A stretch of 64,000 nt of DNA from Bacteroidales bacterium (GCA_029210565.1 JARGFQ010000008.1:62001-126000); one strand, 5' to 3'; counted from the stretch's first letter, positions 42,045 through 51,919 are shown. A program made the numbers and translations. The notes: generated from the letters alone by a model not told the origin.

Positions 42045-42566
42045 ATGCCCGGATTGTATTCCATACCGCTGGCCGGACTGAAGGAAGCCAGGTACACCTA
42101 CGAATTTTCATTGGGTGACGATTTCTTTGAGGCTTTTGAGGGGTCAGAGATAAAGAGGGGAGAGCTTAAGGTGGAGGTAGTGCTTCAGAAATGTTCTGCT
42201 CATTTCGAGCTTGACATAGTAATTAACGGTCAGGTCGGGGTGATATGTGACAGATGTCTTGAGGAGTTTTTCATGCCGGTCGCTGCTGCCAACAGGCTGT
42301 TTGTCAGGCAGGGCAGGGAGTGGGGTGACACTGACCCTGACATGGTCACAATTTCTCCGGATGAGTACGAGCTGGATCTGAGCCAGTTTTTCTATGAATA
42401 CATTCACCTGGCGTTGCCCATTAAACGCATACATCCTGATGACAGCGAGGGTCGCTCCACATGCGATCCGGAAATGCTCAGGAAACTTGAAGAACATCTC
42501 GCTCATGGGGAGAAAGAGCATGATCCCCGGTGGGATGAGCTTGAGAGACTGACGACGAACAACTAA
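42045..42566 (+). CDS. YceD/DUF177 family protein
   Basis: The 173-residue protein contains the family Cys motif GVICDRCLEEFFMPV and the acidic DxLDLSQFFYEYIHLALPIKRIHP segment. It lies directly before rpmF, the near-universal context of DUF177. In plants and E. coli, homologues affect 23S rRNA accumulation. The C-terminus is acidic and charged. Confidence 0.9.
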   Translation: MPGLYSIPLAGLKEARYTYEFSLGDDFFEAFEGSEIKRGELKVEVVLQKCSAHFELDIVINGQVGVICDRCLEEFFMPVAAANRLFVRQGREWGDTDPDMVTISPDEYELDLSQFFYEYIHLALPIKRIHPDDSEGRSTCDPEMLRKLEEHLAHGEKEHDPRWDELERLTTNN

Positions 42567-42583
42567 CGAAATTAATTACTGCG

Positions 42584-42769
42584 ATGCCAAATCCAAAACA
42601 CAGACACTCCAGCACCAGGAGAGACAAGAGGAGAACCCATTACAAGGCTGTTGCCCCTACAGTGGCTGCATGCCCCAACTGCGGTTCCGCCCATCTGTAT
42701 CATAGGGTATGTCCTGAATGTGGATACTACAGAGGTAGGCTGGCCGTCGAGAAGAAGACGACTGCCTGA
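42584..42769 (+). CDS. rpmF: 50S ribosomal protein L32
   Basis: The 61-residue protein starts MPNPKHRHSSTRRDKRRTH and has two CxxC zinc pairs (CPNC and CPEC), the zinc-binding form of L32. It is a component of the large ribosomal subunit. The gene is in its usual place between yceD and plsX. Confidence 0.98.
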   Translation: MPNPKHRHSSTRRDKRRTHYKAVAPTVAACPNCGSAHLYHRVCPECGYYRGRLAVEKKTTA

Positions 42770-42797
42770 CCTTTCAACCGTTCAAAAAAGCTGAACG

Positions 42798-43742
42798 ATG
42801 AAAATAGGTATTGATGTCATGGGGGGCGACTTTGCTCCTGATGCCGTTATTGAAGGGGCTGTGGATGTCCTGGGACATCTGCCGTCAGGTGACCGTGTCG
42901 TACTTCTGGGTGACGGTCCGAAGATCAGGGAGAAGCTTACATTGATGCATGCTGACCCTGACCTGTTCGATATTGTTCCCACAACTGAGGTTATCGAGAT
43001 GTCAGACCATCCTGCAAAGGCATTCTCGCAGAAGAGAGACTCATCCATCGCAGTAGGATACAACATGCTCAAGAGCGGGTTCATCGGCGGTTTTGCCAGT
43101 GCAGGAAACACCGGTGCAATGCTGGTTGGGGCAAGTTATACCGTCAATGTCATCCCCGGTGTCTTCAGGCCTGCCCTTGCCGCCCTCATCCCAAATATCA
43201 ACGGCAGCTCATCGGTGATGCTGGACGTGGGGATTAACCCTGACAGCAAGCCGGATGTCCTTCTTCAGTACGGGCTGCTGGGAACGGTATATGCAAAGTA
43301 TGTGCTTGGCATTGACAATCCATCCGTCGGGCTGCTGAATATCGGCACCGAGGAGACAAAGGGCTCTGCGGCAGTGAAGAGTGCCTTCGAAATGCTGCGC
43401 GAAAGCAGCGAGATCAGGTTTAAAGGCAACATAGAAGGACACCACCTCTTCACCGATGAGATGACTGACGTTATCGTCTGCGACGGATTCGTGGGTAACG
43501 TGGTCTTGAAGATGGCTGAGAAATTCTATGTGGTGCTGAAATCAAAAGGGATCAGCGATGACTTTTTTGACAGGTTGAACTTTGAGGTTGTCGGGGGCAC
43601 ACCCGTGCTTGGCATCAATGAGAATGTCGTGGTAGGTCACGGTATCTCAAACCGCAAGGCTATAATGAACATGCTTCTTCAGACACGCGATGTTGTTCAT
43701 GCCGACCTTGCCGGAAAGATCAAGGAGGCGCTTGGAGCATGA
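42798..43742 (+). CDS. plsX: Phosphate acyltransferase PlsX
   Basis: The 314-residue protein starts [21 protein letters not shown] and contains [23 protein letters not shown] and [15 protein letters not shown], all typical of PlsX. It makes acyl-phosphate from acyl-ACP for phospholipid synthesis at the membrane. Its stop overlaps the fabH start as ATGA. Confidence 0.97.
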   Translation: MKIGIDVMGGDFAPDAVIEGAVDVLGHLPSGDRVVLLGDGPKIREKLTLMHADPDLFDIVPTTEVIEMSDHPAKAFSQKRDSSIAVGYNMLKSGFIGGFASAGNTGAMLVGASYTVNVIPGVFRPALAALIPNINGSSSVMLDVGINPDSKPDVLLQYGLLGTVYAKYVLGIDNPSVGLLNIGTEETKGSAAVKSAFEMLRESSEIRFKGNIEGHHLFTDEMTDVIVCDGFVGNVVLKMAEKFYVVLKSKGISDDFFDRLNFEVVGGTPVLGINENVVVGHGISNRKAIMNMLLQTRDVVHADLAGKIKEALGA

Positions 43743-44746
43743 CAAGGATCAGAGCTGCAGTTACCGGAATAAATGCCTGGGTGCCGGAATACCGGCTTAC
43801 CAACCATGAGCTGTCGACGATGGTGGAGACCAGCGACGAGTGGATTATGCAACGCGTAGGCATCAAAGAGAGAAGGATACTGAAGGGTGAAGGTCTCGGC
43901 ACCTCTGACCTGGGCGCACCGGCCGTCACAGGCCTCCTTGAGAAGACCGGCACCTCCCCCGATGAGGTGGACCTGCTCGTCTGCGCAACCATTACACCTG
44001 ACATGATGTTCCCCGCCACGGCAAACATCATCTGTGACAAGGCAGGAATTAAGAATGCCTTCAGCTTTGATGTCGGGGCTGCCTGCTCAGGGTTTCTCTT
44101 TGCGCTGCAGACCGCAGCATCATATGTTGAATCGGGAAGATACAAAAAGGTAGTAGTGGTTGGCGCCGACAAGATGTCATCCATAACTGACTACACCGAC
44201 CGTACCACCTGCACTCTCTTCGGCGACGCCGGTGGTGCAGTCCTGCTCGAGCCCACACTTGAGGAATACGGTATTATGGACCATGTCTTCAGGAGCGACG
44301 GGTCAGGAAGGAAATATCTTCATATGAAGGCCGGAGGGTCACTAAGGCCGGCATCGCATGAAACGGTGGGCGGGCGAGAACACTACGTATACCAGGAGGG
44401 ACAGGCTGTCTTTAAGTTTGCCGTCTCAAACATGGCAGATATCGCTGTGGAGGTGATGAACAGAAATAACCTCCGTCCGGAAGACATAGCCTGGCTGGTG
44501 CCACACCAGGCGAACCTCCGCATCATTGATGCCACAGGTCGCAGGATGGGACTGCCACCGGAGAAGGTGATGATCAACATTCAGAATTACGGCAACACCA
44601 CCGCAGCCACAATACCGCTAGTTATCTGGGAGTTCGAGAAGAGACTCAAAAAGGGTGACAACCTGGTGCTGGCCGCCTTCGGAGGCGGGTTTACATGGGG
44701 CAGCATATGGTTGAAATGGGCGTATGATTCAGCCCCCACGGAATAA
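43739..44746 (+). CDS. fabH: Beta-ketoacyl-ACP synthase III
   Basis: The 335-residue condensing enzyme has the nucleophile C116 in [13 protein letters not shown], His in [11 protein letters not shown] and Asn in [11 protein letters not shown]: the Cys-His-Asn triad of FabH. It starts fatty acid synthesis by joining an acyl-CoA to malonyl-ACP. It closes the yceD-rpmF-plsX-fabH operon. Confidence 0.97.
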   Translation: MTRIRAAVTGINAWVPEYRLTNHELSTMVETSDEWIMQRVGIKERRILKGEGLGTSDLGAPAVTGLLEKTGTSPDEVDLLVCATITPDMMFPATANIICDKAGIKNAFSFDVGAACSGFLFALQTAASYVESGRYKKVVVVGADKMSSITDYTDRTTCTLFGDAGGAVLLEPTLEEYGIMDHVFRSDGSGRKYLHMKAGGSLRPASHETVGGREHYVYQEGQAVFKFAVSNMADIAVEVMNRNNLRPEDIAWLVPHQANLRIIDATGRRMGLPPEKVMINIQNYGNTTAATIPLVIWEFEKRLKKGDNLVLAAFGGGFTWGSIWLKWAYDSAPTE

Positions 44747-44804
44747 GAATCTGATAGGGAGCGTTGATTCAGCTGCCTTTTTTTTCACGGGCCACAATAC
44801 TTTC

Positions 44805-44812
44805 TATATTTG
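44805..44812 (+). promoter_or_regulatory. Candidate -7 box (TATATTTG) for the bactofilin-atp operon
   Basis: TATATTTG ends 44 nt before the bactofilin ATG. It is the only good TAnnTTTG box seen ahead of the long ATP synthase gene series. Confidence 0.6.
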
Positions 44813-44856
44813 TGGGTTAAAATAAATCAGGGAAAAGGATTAAACACAAGTTTCAT

Positions 44857-45246
44857 ATGGCAAAAATAATAGAGACAGACAACGGAACGGCAGTTAACCT
44901 GATAAGCCAGGGTACGGAGATTACCGGCGACGTAAAGTCAACCGGAGATGTACGCATTGACGGAGTGCTGAACGGTAACATGGTAACCAGGGGCAAGGTG
45001 GTGATCGGCCCTACCGGACGTGTCAAGGGCGAGGTAGAGTGCAAAAACTCAGAAGTGTCAGGACTTATTGAAGGCAAGATAACCGTCACGCAATTGCTGA
45101 TACTCAAGGCATCATCAAAGATCAACGGCACAATTGTGACAGACAAGCTCTCCATTGAGCCGGGAGCCCTCTTTACAGGAAACTGCTCCATGAAAGACGG
45201 AGATAATGGAGGAACGGCAGCCAAACCAAAAGAGGGAGAAAAATAA
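44857..45246 (+). CDS. Bactofilin family polymer-forming protein
   Basis: The 129-residue protein has the bactofilin beta-helix core: ISQGTEITGDVKSTGDVRIDGVLNGNMVTRGKVVIGPTGRVKGEVECKNSEVSGLIEGKI, with regular strand-turn repeats and disordered ends. Bactofilins polymerise without nucleotide and act as cytoskeletal scaffolds at the membrane. The last 41 bp overlap the AtpZ-like gene in another frame, so the two are probably translationally coupled. Confidence 0.93.
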   Translation: MAKIIETDNGTAVNLISQGTEITGDVKSTGDVRIDGVLNGNMVTRGKVVIGPTGRVKGEVECKNSEVSGLIEGKITVTQLLILKASSKINGTIVTDKLSIEPGALFTGNCSMKDGDNGGTAAKPKEGEK

Positions 45247-45448
45247 GGGGGAGAGCGGCCTGCAGGCCTACTCTAGATACAGCGCCATCGCCATCGAGAT
45301 GGCGGTAATAATAATCCTGACATCCCTGGGCGGAGTCAAACTCGACAAAGCCATCGGAACAGAACACCTGTTCACCGTGATCCTCTCACTGCTGGGGGTG
45401 GCAGCTGCCATCTGGCTTGTAATAAGAGAAGCTTCAAGAAACAGATAG
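45206..45448 (+). CDS. AtpZ/AtpI-family protein of the ATP synthase operon
   Basis: The 80-residue protein has a charged N-terminus and two hydrophobic helices separated by GGVKLDKAIGTEH, the AtpZ (F0F1_ATPase subunit, PF09527-type) pattern. Such proteins help c-ring assembly or Mg2+/Ca2+ supply to the synthase. Its position at the head of the operon supports the call. Confidence 0.85.
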   Translation: MEERQPNQKREKNKGESGLQAYSRYSAIAIEMAVIIILTSLGGVKLDKAIGTEHLFTVILSLLGVAAAIWLVIREASRNR

Positions 45449-45449
45449 C

Positions 45450-45551
45450 ATGCGTCAACCAATTCAATCAATCGAGAGAACCGTCAGAAATAGACAGAAT
45501 TCATTTGCCGGAACAACCAACCAGCGAATCCTAAAGAAACCACCAGCATGA
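45450..45551 (+). CDS. Possible 33-codon ORF between AtpZ and the next membrane gene
   Basis: An ATG one nt after the atpZ-like stop opens a 33-residue frame (basic, starting MRQPIQSIERTV, ending LKKPPA) whose TGA overlaps the next ATG as ATGA. The packing is that of a translated cistron, but there is no recognisable domain and the length is short. It may serve only to couple translation. Confidence 0.25.
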   Translation: MRQPIQSIERTVRNRQNSFAGTTNQRILKKPPA

Positions 45552-45940
45552 CCTCACCGGTCCCATTAAAGAATCTACTGTCATTGCTGGGCCTCTCAGC
45601 CATCTTCATCACACTGATACTCTCACTCAATGCGGCCAGACCCTCACTTCTTCCGGGCAGGGGCGAACTTATGCTGACCGGCGGATTTGCCATTTCAGCC
45701 CTGGCTTCCATAATCGTTTTCTTTCGGGGCGCAGGGAAAAATCCTGAAACAAGTGTCTTTGCTACACTAATTGCGCTTGGAATCAAGCTGCTCCTCTCTC
45801 TGGTACTGGCTCTGCTGTTTTTCCTTGTGCTTAAAAACAGGGATACCGCTTCAATAATATTGTTTTTTATCCTATATTTGGCATTCACAGTTTTTGTAAT
45901 TCTTACATTTCTCAGTGTCCTGAAAAAGATGTCAGTATAA
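45548..45940 (+). CDS. Small four-helix membrane protein upstream of atpB (AtpI-like position)
   Basis: The 130-residue protein has four hydrophobic segments (about 9-24, 40-60, 73-93, 101-122) and short loops. It has no motif I can name. The place before atpB is where AtpI-type assembly factors are often found, so a role in synthase assembly is inferred. Confidence 0.6.
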   Translation: MTSPVPLKNLLSLLGLSAIFITLILSLNAARPSLLPGRGELMLTGGFAISALASIIVFFRGAGKNPETSVFATLIALGIKLLLSLVLALLFFLVLKNRDTASIILFFILYLAFTVFVILTFLSVLKKMSV

Positions 45941-45951
45941 TTTAGATTAGG

Positions 45952-47028
45952 TTGAAAACCAGACTCTTATATTTAATTATTCTAATGCTTGGCTTAACAG
46001 TCGGAACGGCTGAGTCAGCATCATCGGACACCGGGAAGGATGAGACGGAGTCAAATGAAAATGGAGGAAAATTTGATGCCAGCACCTTCATCATGGATCA
46101 TGTGGCTGATTCGCATGAATGGCATATTCTGACAAAAAAAGACGGCAGTAACGTTGCCATCTATCTCCCGGTAATAATCTACGACAAAAATTCAGGACTT
46201 CACATCTTCTCATCGGAAAAGCTTGCCCACGGTCACAGCTACATGGGGTATGCAATTGCCCACGAAGGCAAGTATGCCGGGAAAATTGTCAGAGTGAGCA
46301 GGGATGGCTATCATGACGGCTCCAAACCGCCGCTTGATCTTTCAATCACGAAGGCTGTCTTCGGTATGATGGTGGCATCGATCATACTTCTGTTGATTAT
46401 GCTTGGACTGGCAAGGTCGTATAAAAGAAGCGGCATCAGTGCCCCGAAGGGTTTCCAGGGTTTCCTTGAGCCTATCATTCTCTTTGTCAGGGATGACATT
46501 GCCATACCTAATATAGGCGAGAACAAATATTCACGGTTCATGCCCTACCTTCTCACGGTCTTCTTCTTTATACTCATCAACAACCTGCTGGGGCTGATAC
46601 CTTTTTTCCCTTTCGGTGCCAACGTAACCGGAAATGTGAACGTGACATTTGTCTTGGCATTCATCACGTTTCTCATCACGCAGTTCAGCGGCAACAGGTC
46701 GCACTGGAGGCATGTCTTTGCCGCTCCGGGGGTCCCTTTCTGGCTGCTGCCCATCATGATACCCATAGAGATCATCGGGCTCTTTTCAAAGCCTTTTGCC
46801 CTGATGATCCGTCTCTTTGCCAACATCACTGCAGGCCATATCATTGTCCTCAGCCTGGTGGCGCTCATCTTTATCTTTGAGTCGGTCTTTATAGCCCCCA
46901 TCTCTATCTTTTTTGTCCTCTTCATGGACTGTATAGAGTTGCTGGTGGCCTTCCTGCAGGCATATGTATTCACCCTGCTGTCGGCCCTCTTCATCGGCAT
47001 GGCGACAGCTGAACCGGAACATCATTAA
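45952..47028 (+). CDS. atpB: F0F1 ATP synthase subunit a
   Basis: The 358-residue protein has a signal-like N-terminus, a roughly 120-residue extracytoplasmic extension, and then the subunit a helices. The essential Arg lies in PFALMIRLFANITAGHIIV, and LQAYVFTLLSALFIGMATAEPEHH ends it. Subunit a forms the proton half-channels. The start is TTG: an in-frame TAG lies 6 nt upstream, and the next ATG would cut the signal segment. The N-terminal extension is common in Bacteroidota. Confidence 0.95.
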   Translation: MKTRLLYLIILMLGLTVGTAESASSDTGKDETESNENGGKFDASTFIMDHVADSHEWHILTKKDGSNVAIYLPVIIYDKNSGLHIFSSEKLAHGHSYMGYAIAHEGKYAGKIVRVSRDGYHDGSKPPLDLSITKAVFGMMVASIILLLIMLGLARSYKRSGISAPKGFQGFLEPIILFVRDDIAIPNIGENKYSRFMPYLLTVFFFILINNLLGLIPFFPFGANVTGNVNVTFVLAFITFLITQFSGNRSHWRHVFAAPGVPFWLLPIMIPIEIIGLFSKPFALMIRLFANITAGHIIVLSLVALIFIFESVFIAPISIFFVLFMDCIELLVAFLQAYVFTLLSALFIGMATAEPEHH

Positions 47029-47065
47029 GATCATTATATCAATTTGTAGTTTTAAATTCAGAATT

Positions 47066-47284
47066 ATGGAAGAAGCACAAGCAGTAATGTCATTAGCAGC
47101 AGTAGGAGCTGGGCTCGCGGTGATAGGCGCCGGCATCGGCATCGGCCGCATCGGCGGCTCGGCCATGGACGCCATAGCACGTCAGCCTGAAGCCTACTCG
47201 AAGATCCAGCTTGCCATGATCATCTCTGCCGCACTCATCGAGGGGGTTGCCCTCTTCGCTGTGGTTGTGGCAATGATCAAGTAA
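47066..47284 (+). CDS. atpE: F0F1 ATP synthase subunit c
   Basis: The 72-residue hairpin protein has glycine-rich helix 1 (AGLAVIGAGIGIGRIGG), the polar loop ARQPEA, and helix 2 with the ion-binding Glu59 in ALIEGVALF. The residue after Glu is Gly, not Ser or Thr, so the Na+-binding signature is absent and proton coupling is expected. A longer upstream frame overlapping atpB is rejected in favour of MEEAQAV. Confidence 0.97.
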   Translation: MEEAQAVMSLAAVGAGLAVIGAGIGIGRIGGSAMDAIARQPEAYSKIQLAMIISAALIEGVALFAVVVAMIK

Positions 47285-47298
47285 GCAAGGAAACATAG

Positions 47299-47324
47299 CC
47301 TGCAACGGTTGGTTGCAGGTTTTT
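47299..47324 (+). terminator. Intrinsic-terminator-like hairpin between atpE and atpF
   Basis: CCTGCAAC (47299-47306) and GTTGCAGG (47312-47319) form a perfect 8-bp stem with a 5-nt loop, followed by TTTTT. It lies inside the operon, 15 nt after the atpE stop. Partial termination or 3'-end protection here could raise the amount of c subunit relative to the others. Confidence 0.75.
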
Positions 47325-47350
47325 ACCCGAATCAACAAAAAAGATACGAT

Positions 47351-47863
47351 ATGTTACTACAAAGCAGTCTTGCCAGTCCCGCCATCGGGACCGTCTTCTG
47401 GACAACACTGATCTTTCTCCTCCTGCTGTTCCTGCTATGGAAGTTTGCCTGGGGACCGATCATGAAGGCTGTCAGTTCGCGCGAGGACATGATACACAAT
47501 GCCCTTGATGCTGCCGAAAAGGTGCGCGAAGAGATGAAGGTCCTGCAGGCTGACAATGAGATCATCCTTCGCAAGGCCCGTGAGGAGAGAGACAAGATAC
47601 TCCGTGATGCACGTGTGGCATACGAACGCATGATGTCCGAGGCGAAGGAGAAGAGCCAGTCGGAGTCAGATGCCATGGTCCGTAGAGCAAGGGAGCTCAT
47701 CGAACGTGAAAAGGTGAGCGCTATCGTCGAGGTAAAGCGCGAGGTAGCCCGTCTGGCAATAGAGGTGGCCTCAAAGGTTGTCGGAGAGACACTGAAGAGC
47801 GACACCGAGCAGCAGAAGCTTATAGAGAGATATCTTAAGGAGATAGAGGCGAACCGTAACTGA
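47351..47863 (+). CDS. atpF: F0F1 ATP synthase subunit b
   Basis: The 170-residue protein has one N-terminal helix (IGTVFWTTLIFLLLLFLLWKFAWGPI) followed by a long charged coiled coil. It forms the peripheral stalk. The ATG at 47351 gives the normal length and avoids an upstream extension through the hairpin region. Confidence 0.95.
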   Translation: MLLQSSLASPAIGTVFWTTLIFLLLLFLLWKFAWGPIMKAVSSREDMIHNALDAAEKVREEMKVLQADNEIILRKAREERDKILRDARVAYERMMSEAKEKSQSESDAMVRRARELIEREKVSAIVEVKREVARLAIEVASKVVGETLKSDTEQQKLIERYLKEIEANRN

Positions 47864-47868
47864 ACCTC

Positions 47869-48420
47869 ATGAACGCAAGCAAGATAGCAGTAAGGTATGC
47901 CACCGCCCTCTTCAGCCTCGCGCTCGAAAAGAATGTGCTGGAAAGGGTGTACCGCGACATGAAGATCATAAGCCGGATCTCTTCCATGGAGGAGGTAAAG
48001 GAGATGATCGGCAATCCGGTCATACCGCTGCAGAAGAGGAAGGAGATAATGATTACCCTTACAGGTGATGATGCTGATGCATTTACCGTCAGGTTCATCG
48101 GACTGATGTTTGAACAGGGCCGGGGAGAATTTCTGGGGGCAGCAGCAAGGAACGTCATTGACCTGACTCGCCGCCACAGGGGCATACGCGAAGTCACCCT
48201 TACCACAGCGGTGCCTGTCGGCGAGAGTCTCAGGAAGGAGATGGCCCTGCTGATGGAGGAGAAGGAGGACGGAGAGATCGAATTCATTGAACAGATTGAC
48301 GAATCGGTTATCGGAGGATTCATTCTCAGAGTTGATGATGCATATATCGACGCGAGCGTGAGAAACAGGCTTAACAGATTCAGAAAAGAATTTTCACTGG
48401 CAGGGTATGCCGAAGAATAG
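47869..48420 (+). CDS. atpH: F0F1 ATP synthase subunit delta
   Basis: The 183-residue protein has an N-terminal helical domain (IAVRYATALFSLALEKNVLERVYRDM) and the C-terminal segment DESVIGGFILRVDDAYIDASVRNRLNRFRKEF, both typical of the delta/OSCP family. It links the stalk to the alpha-beta head. Confidence 0.95.
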   Translation: MNASKIAVRYATALFSLALEKNVLERVYRDMKIISRISSMEEVKEMIGNPVIPLQKRKEIMITLTGDDADAFTVRFIGLMFEQGRGEFLGAAARNVIDLTRRHRGIREVTLTTAVPVGESLRKEMALLMEEKEDGEIEFIEQIDESVIGGFILRVDDAYIDASVRNRLNRFRKEFSLAGYAEE

Positions 48421-48438
48421 ATTATAAGATAAAGAGAG

Positions 48439-50025
48439 ATGACTAATATCAAACCTTCAGAGGTATCACAGATCCTGAGGCAGCAGCTTGAAGGAGTAAA
48501 GACGGCCATTGATGTTGAGGAAGTAGGGACCGTACTTCAGGTCGGTGACGGCATCGCACGCATTTACGGTCTCAGGAATGTCGGCTCCAATGAGCTTATC
48601 GAATTCGTGGAGTCGGGCATCAAGGGCATTGTCCTCAACCTCGAGGAAGACAACGTCGGTGCCGTGATCCTGGGAGCCTCCGAGAAGATAAAGGAGGGTG
48701 ACATAGCACGCCGCACAGGAAGGATATCATCAATAATGGTCGGTGAAGGACTGCTTGGCAGGGTTATCACCACCACCGGCACCCCCATCGACGGCCGGGG
48801 CCCGATCACCGGAGAGCTTTACGAGATGCCTTTCGAGAGGAAGGCTCCGGGTGTTATCTTCAGGCAACCGGTGAAACAGCCGGTGCAGACGGGACTCAAG
48901 GCTATCGATGCCATGGTACCCATCGGCAGGGGACAGCGCGAACTGATCATCGGCGACCGTCAGACCGGCAAGACAGCCATTGCCATTGACACAATCATCA
49001 ATCAGAAGAGAGAATATGAGAAGGGGAAACCTGTCTATTGCATCTATGTTGCTGTAGGTCAGAAGGGCTCGACGGTGGCAAACATAGCAGCCACACTTGA
49101 GAACTACGGCGCCATGGACTACACGGTCATCGTATGTGCCACCGCCGCCGACTCTGCCGCCGCACAGTTCTATGCTCCTTTTGCCGGCGCCGCCATCGGA
49201 GAGTTCTTCCGTGACACCGGCCACGATGCCCTGATCATCTATGACGACCTGTCGAAACAGGCAGTGTCATACCGCGAGGTGTCACTCCTGCTCCGCCGGC
49301 CCCCCGGCCGCGAAGCATATCCGGGCGACGTCTTCTATCTCCACTCGAGGCTGCTCGAGAGAGCTGCCAAGATCATCGAATCTGACGAGGTGGCACAGCG
49401 CATGAATGACGTTCCCGATTCAATAAAAGATATGATCAAGGGGGGAGGGTCACTGACAGCACTGCCCATCATCGAGACACAGGCAGGAGACGTGTCAGCA
49501 TACATCCCCACCAACGTGATCTCCATCACTGACGGACAGATATTTCTTGAGACCAGCCTCTTCAATGCCGGTATCAGGCCCGCCATCAACGTGGGTATCT
49601 CCGTATCCAGGGTAGGGGGCAACGCCCAGATAAAATCGATGAAGAAAATCGCAGGCACCCTGAAGGTCGATCAGGCACAGTACCGCGAGCTGGAGGCTTT
49701 TTCCAAGTTCGGCTCCGACCTTGACCCTTCCACCCTGGCAGTACTCAACAAGGGTGCCAGGAACGTCGAGATACTGAAACAGAACCAGTTTGCTCCCATG
49801 AAGGTGGAAGAACAGGTGGCGATAATCTATTGCGGCACAAAGGGGCTGCTTAAAGATATCCCGGTGCACAAGGTAAAGCTCTTCGAAAACGACTATCTCA
49901 CCTTCATGCGCGACCATCACAGCGATGCGCTTGAGACCATCGCCAAAGGCATTATCAATGACGAGGTAACAGGGGTGCTTGAAAAAGCTGCTGCGGATGT
50001 TGCACTGCGATACTCCCAGCGTTAA
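48439..50025 (+). CDS. atpA: F0F1 ATP synthase subunit alpha
   Basis: The 528-residue protein starts with [16 protein letters not shown], has the P-loop GDRQTGKTA, and [30 protein letters not shown]. Alpha subunits carry the non-catalytic nucleotide sites of the head. Confidence 0.98.
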   Translation: MTNIKPSEVSQILRQQLEGVKTAIDVEEVGTVLQVGDGIARIYGLRNVGSNELIEFVESGIKGIVLNLEEDNVGAVILGASEKIKEGDIARRTGRISSIMVGEGLLGRVITTTGTPIDGRGPITGELYEMPFERKAPGVIFRQPVKQPVQTGLKAIDAMVPIGRGQRELIIGDRQTGKTAIAIDTIINQKREYEKGKPVYCIYVAVGQKGSTVANIAATLENYGAMDYTVIVCATAADSAAAQFYAPFAGAAIGEFFRDTGHDALIIYDDLSKQAVSYREVSLLLRRPPGREAYPGDVFYLHSRLLERAAKIIESDEVAQRMNDVPDSIKDMIKGGGSLTALPIIETQAGDVSAYIPTNVISITDGQIFLETSLFNAGIRPAINVGISVSRVGGNAQIKSMKKIAGTLKVDQAQYRELEAFSKFGSDLDPSTLAVLNKGARNVEILKQNQFAPMKVEEQVAIIYCGTKGLLKDIPVHKVKLFENDYLTFMRDHHSDALETIAKGIINDEVTGVLEKAAADVALRYSQR

Positions 50026-50045
50026 TCTGAAACGGTAAGTAAACA

Positions 50046-50933
50046 ATGGCTAACCTCAAAGCAATAAGGGTCAGACTCAGCTCGGTCAAATCGACGCGCC
50101 AGATCACTTCAGCGATGAAGATGGTTGCGGCATCCAAGCTGCGCAGGTCACAGGATGCGATCGTACAGCTGAGGCCATTCGCTGCCAAGCTGGAGGAGAT
50201 ACTGACAGGACTGAACAATGCCCTGCGTGATGCCGAAACCGAGAACATCTATGCCGCCAGGAAGCAGACCTCCGGCAAGGTGCTGATAGTAGTAGTCACC
50301 TCCAACAAGGGACTCTGCGGCGCCTTCAATGCCAATGTCATCAGGGAGGCAAGACGCATCATGGCTGAGAAATACCCGGAACAGGCGAAGAGAGGAGACC
50401 TCTGGTTCATCACCGTTGGTAAAAAGGGAAATGACCTGCTCAAAAGACTGAAGTGCAACATTCTTGAAGAGCACAGTGATCTGTGGTCAGACCTCACCTA
50501 TGAAAAGACAGCCATCATGGCAGACAGACTTATCACGCTATACCTTTCAAAAGAGTATGACACTATAGAGATAGTCTATAACCAGTTTAAGAATGCGGCC
50601 GTCCAGAAGCTTACCGCGGAGCAGTTCCTGCCGGTTACCGTAGCGGAGAAGGACACTGATGATAATGGATCAGCTGACTATATCTACGAGCCTGACCAGG
50701 TAAGCATTGTGAGGGAGCTGATACCCAAGAGTCTGCGGATACAGTTTTACAAGGCACTGCTCGACTCATTTGCCGCTGAGCACGGTGCACGAATGACTGC
50801 TATGCACCAGGCTACTGACAACGCCACGGAGCTTATCAGGGATCTCACACTGCAGTATAACAAGGCTCGCCAGGCTGCCATCACAAACCAGTTGCTTGAG
50901 GTGGTAAGTGGCGCGGAAGCACTTAACGGATAA
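50046..50933 (+). CDS. atpG: F0F1 ATP synthase subunit gamma
   Basis: The 295-residue protein has the N-terminal helix IRVRLSSVKSTRQITSAMKMVAASKLRRSQ, SNKGLCGAFNANV, and the C-terminal helix ARMTAMHQATDNATELIRDLTLQYNKARQAAIT of the central rotor stalk. A polyprenyl synthase gene starts 11 bp later. Confidence 0.98.
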   Translation: MANLKAIRVRLSSVKSTRQITSAMKMVAASKLRRSQDAIVQLRPFAAKLEEILTGLNNALRDAETENIYAARKQTSGKVLIVVVTSNKGLCGAFNANVIREARRIMAEKYPEQAKRGDLWFITVGKKGNDLLKRLKCNILEEHSDLWSDLTYEKTAIMADRLITLYLSKEYDTIEIVYNQFKNAAVQKLTAEQFLPVTVAEKDTDDNGSADYIYEPDQVSIVRELIPKSLRIQFYKALLDSFAAEHGARMTAMHQATDNATELIRDLTLQYNKARQAAITNQLLEVVSGAEALNG

Positions 50934-50944
50934 AGGAGAGATAA

Positions 50945-51919
50945 ATGTTCACCGGCGACTACCTGAGAGAACTGACAGACAAGGCTATTACCGGCCTGGG
51001 GTCTTCATCGGAAGCCGACAGGCTCTTCGTGCCGGTGCGGTATATACTGTCAATAGGTGGCAAGAGGCTCAGGCCGGTGATGTGTCTCATGGCATGCAAT
51101 CTCTTCAGCGACAAGATTGATAATGCCGTGATGCCGGCAGCAGGTATTGAGGTGTTTCATAACTTTACCCTTGTCCATGACGACATCTTGGACAGAGCCG
51201 ATATCAGAAGAGGCTCACCCACCGTTCATGCAAGATGGGGTGCTGACCAGGCTATACTCTCAGGGGACGTGATGGCTTTCCTGGCTACCGAGTGCATAGG
51301 CCATGCACCCGAGAAGGTGCTGCCGCAGACACTGAAGAGCTTTAACCGCACCGCGATTGAGGTGTGCATCGGTCAGCAGCTTGACATGGACTATGAGAAA
51401 AAGGGAGTCGTCACCACTGAAGAGTACCTGCGCATGATAGAGCTCAAAACAGCTGTGCTGGTGGCAGCATCGCTGAAGATTGGAGCCATCATCGGCGAGG
51501 CTTCCGAAAAAGACCAGGATCTCCTTTATGAGTTCGGCCGATCCCTGGGAATGGCTTTCCAGATACAGGATGACGTTCTCGACACTTATGGTGATACAAA
51601 AAAGTTCGGAAAGAAAACCGGCAATGATATCGTCTCAAACAAAAAGACATATCTGCTGGTGCGGGCACTGGAGACGGCAGGAGGAGAGAAGCTGCGTGAG
51701 CTGAGAAAGCTGATCGAAACCAACGACGGCAACGCGGAAGAGAAGATAACAACCGTCAGGACTATCTATGATGAGCTGGAGATAAGGCTGGAGGCAGAGA
51801 ACCTGGCCTATGACTATTTCAACAGGGCTTTCAGGGCACTGGACCAGGTGTCGGTGAAGGACGAACGTAAGAATGAACTTAAAGAGCTGGCGGTGAACCT
51901 CATCGGCAGGGTCAAATGA
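50945..51919 (+). CDS. Trans-polyprenyl diphosphate synthase inside the atp operon
   Basis: The 324-residue protein has GGKRLRPVM, the first Asp-rich motif DDILD (79-83) and the second DDVLD (209-213), both binding Mg2+-diphosphate. It elongates a prenyl chain with IPP, probably to make the side chain of a respiratory quinone; the chain length cannot be read reliably. It is inserted between atpG and atpD with an 11-bp gap upstream and 68 bp downstream. Confidence 0.93.
   Translation: MFTGDYLRELTDKAITGLGSSSEADRLFVPVRYILSIGGKRLRPVMCLMACNLFSDKIDNAVMPAAGIEVFHNFTLVHDDILDRADIRRGSPTVHARWGADQAILSGDVMAFLATECIGHAPEKVLPQTLKSFNRTAIEVCIGQQLDMDYEKKGVVTTEEYLRMIELKTAVLVAASLKIGAIIGEASEKDQDLLYEFGRSLGMAFQIQDDVLDTYGDTKKFGKKTGNDIVSNKKTYLLVRALETAGGEKLRELRKLIETNDGNAEEKITTVRTIYDELEIRLEAENLAYDYFNRAFRALDQVSVKDERKNELKELAVNLIGRVK

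Noticed and set aside
44830..44856. ACAAGTTTCAT before the bactofilin start as another copy of the 70-bp element
   Set aside because: Only part of one arm matches; there is no left arm, interior or ATTCGACCAA tail.
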